A stretch of 14,882 nt of DNA from Thermohalobaculum sp039030915 (GTDB lineage Bacteria > Pseudomonadota > Alphaproteobacteria > Rhodobacterales > Rhodobacteraceae): assembly GCA_039030915.1 (NCBI GenBank), contig JBCCDG010000102.1, positions 1 through 14,882 on the forward strand. The letters are read 5' to 3'. Below are positions 14,460 to 14,882 of this stretch, piece by piece. The number at the start of each line of letters is the position of its first letter. Within the stretch, counting starts at the first letter, position 1. The notes below the pieces were generated by a model, which worked only from the letters and a program-made list of their open reading frames with translations, ran no database searches and was not told the origin of the DNA. A program made the translations under genes and the position numbers.

Positions 14460-14702
14460 CGAACGGATGCACGAAGATACAATGAACATCGCGCAAGCCC
14501 ACGCGCAGGAGACCTGGTCACCCCTTGCGGCAGAAGAGCCAGCGCGTCGTCAGGCGTATCTCATCCGGACGTATCCAGCCCCCCGGCCATCCAACCGGTC
14601 GCAATAGGCCCTGTCGCTGGCGAACTCCCGATCCGCGACACTGGCGAGCAGCAGACGCTCTGTCGCTGACGCAGTTCACCTGATCGTCACGTCTTCCATC
14701 CT
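14460..14702. other. Spacer between the inverted-repeat arms
   Basis: A unique 243-base segment with no recognisable gene. A short frame reaching about 14607 has no ribosome binding site or family resemblance. Three imperfect copies of a motif like CTGTCGCTGRCG occur at 14611, about 14636 and 14660, roughly 24-25 bases apart. No transposase, terminal repeat or attachment site was recognised. If both flanking genes are real, it is the convergent intergenic centre. Confidence 0.5.
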
Positions 14703-14882
14703 ACGCTGACGTGGGTGGGCGCGGACGCAGTCACACGGCGCACTGCACAGCGGAGGGCGGCAAGGGCGCCGCATCAGGCCGCTCAGGCAGCGCTCTTGTC
14801 CTTGCGCTTGCGGGCGAGGGCGTCGAAGAGGCGCTGCTGCTCCTTCGCCCAGGCTTCGATGTCATAGCGATGGACCTTCTCG
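14703..14882 (-). repeat. Right arm of the large inverted repeat
   Basis: Reverse complement of 14280-14459, 177 of 180 bases identical. It continues to the window end without divergence, so the duplicated segment extends into sequence not shown. The arms form a tail-to-tail arrangement around the 243-base spacer. Confidence 0.95.
14783..14882 (-). CDS. ggpS: Second copy of ggpS, C-terminal end only (cut by window edge)
   Basis: Read on the minus strand, 14786-14882 encodes the same last 32 residues as ggpS (EKVHRYDIEAW through KDKSAA), followed by a TGA stop at 14783-14785 where the first copy has TAA. All 97 coding bases are identical between the copies; the stop is the only difference in the coding part. 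I infer a duplicated, convergent ggpS, or at least a duplicated 3' end. Whether the copy is full length cannot be seen. A fold-back assembly artefact is the main alternative, but an exact artefact would not explain the three mismatches. Confidence 0.6.
   Translation of the reverse strand, partial: EKVHRYDIEAWAKEQQRLFDALARKRKDKSAA

Noticed and set aside
14419..14607. Short 62-codon frame running from the ggpS 3' flank into the spacer
   Set aside because: It starts inside the repeated flank, lacks a ribosome binding site and resembles no family I recognise.
14280..14882. Interpreting the inverted repeat as an insertion sequence or giant terminator
   Set aside because: The arms are the end of a metabolic gene plus its flank, with no transposase or target duplication, and the stem is far larger than an intrinsic terminator and lacks a T-tract.

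Overview
The window is GC-rich, densely packed chromosomal DNA from an alphaproteobacterium. The malyl-CoA lyase most resembles those of the Rhodobacterales and methylotrophic Hyphomicrobiales, and the separate single-gene mrpA-G operon, the def-fmt pair and codon use with G or C in third position fit the same group. The salt-related genes suggest a marine or otherwise halotolerant organism. This placement comes from remembered family sequences, not a database search. No tRNA, rRNA, CRISPR array, transposase or phage gene was seen.

Layout: (1) 1-815, minus strand: def (peptide deformylase) followed by fmt, which is cut by the left edge. (2) 903-1088: a possible small single-pass membrane protein. 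(3) 1332-4481, plus strand: three separately spaced metabolic genes, namely mcl1 (malyl-CoA lyase of the ethylmalonyl-CoA or glyoxylate-linked pathways), an exported fused SoxYZ-like carrier, and accA (acetyl-CoA carboxylase alpha subunit). (4) 4719-10640: a complete seven-gene mrpABCDEFG operon for a multisubunit Na+/H+ antiporter; six genes overlap or nearly abut the next. (5) 10760-14379: a three-gene cluster of gpsA (glycerol-3-phosphate dehydrogenase), a HAD-IIB phosphatase and ggpS (glucosylglycerol-phosphate synthase). (6) 14280-14882: a large inverted repeat. The last 97 coding bases of ggpS and about 80 bases beyond its stop recur in opposite orientation at the right edge, so a second ggpS copy appears to enter the window tail-to-tail.

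How the genes work together: GpsA would reduce dihydroxyacetone phosphate to glycerol 3-phosphate, GgpS would glucosylate it from ADP-glucose, and the HAD enzyme would remove the phosphate to give the compatible solute glucosylglycerol. Directly upstream, the Mrp complex would expel Na+ using the proton motive force. The right two thirds of the window therefore read as a salt-adaptation region combining ion extrusion with osmolyte synthesis. The phosphatase-then-synthase gene order matches the domain order of the fused GgpPS proteins known from some pseudomonads. The most unusual structural signal is the inverted duplication of the ggpS end. Over 180 bp it has three mismatches, and the only one touching the gene changes stop codon TAA to TGA. 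It is either a real second gene copy or an assembly fold-back at the end of a contig.
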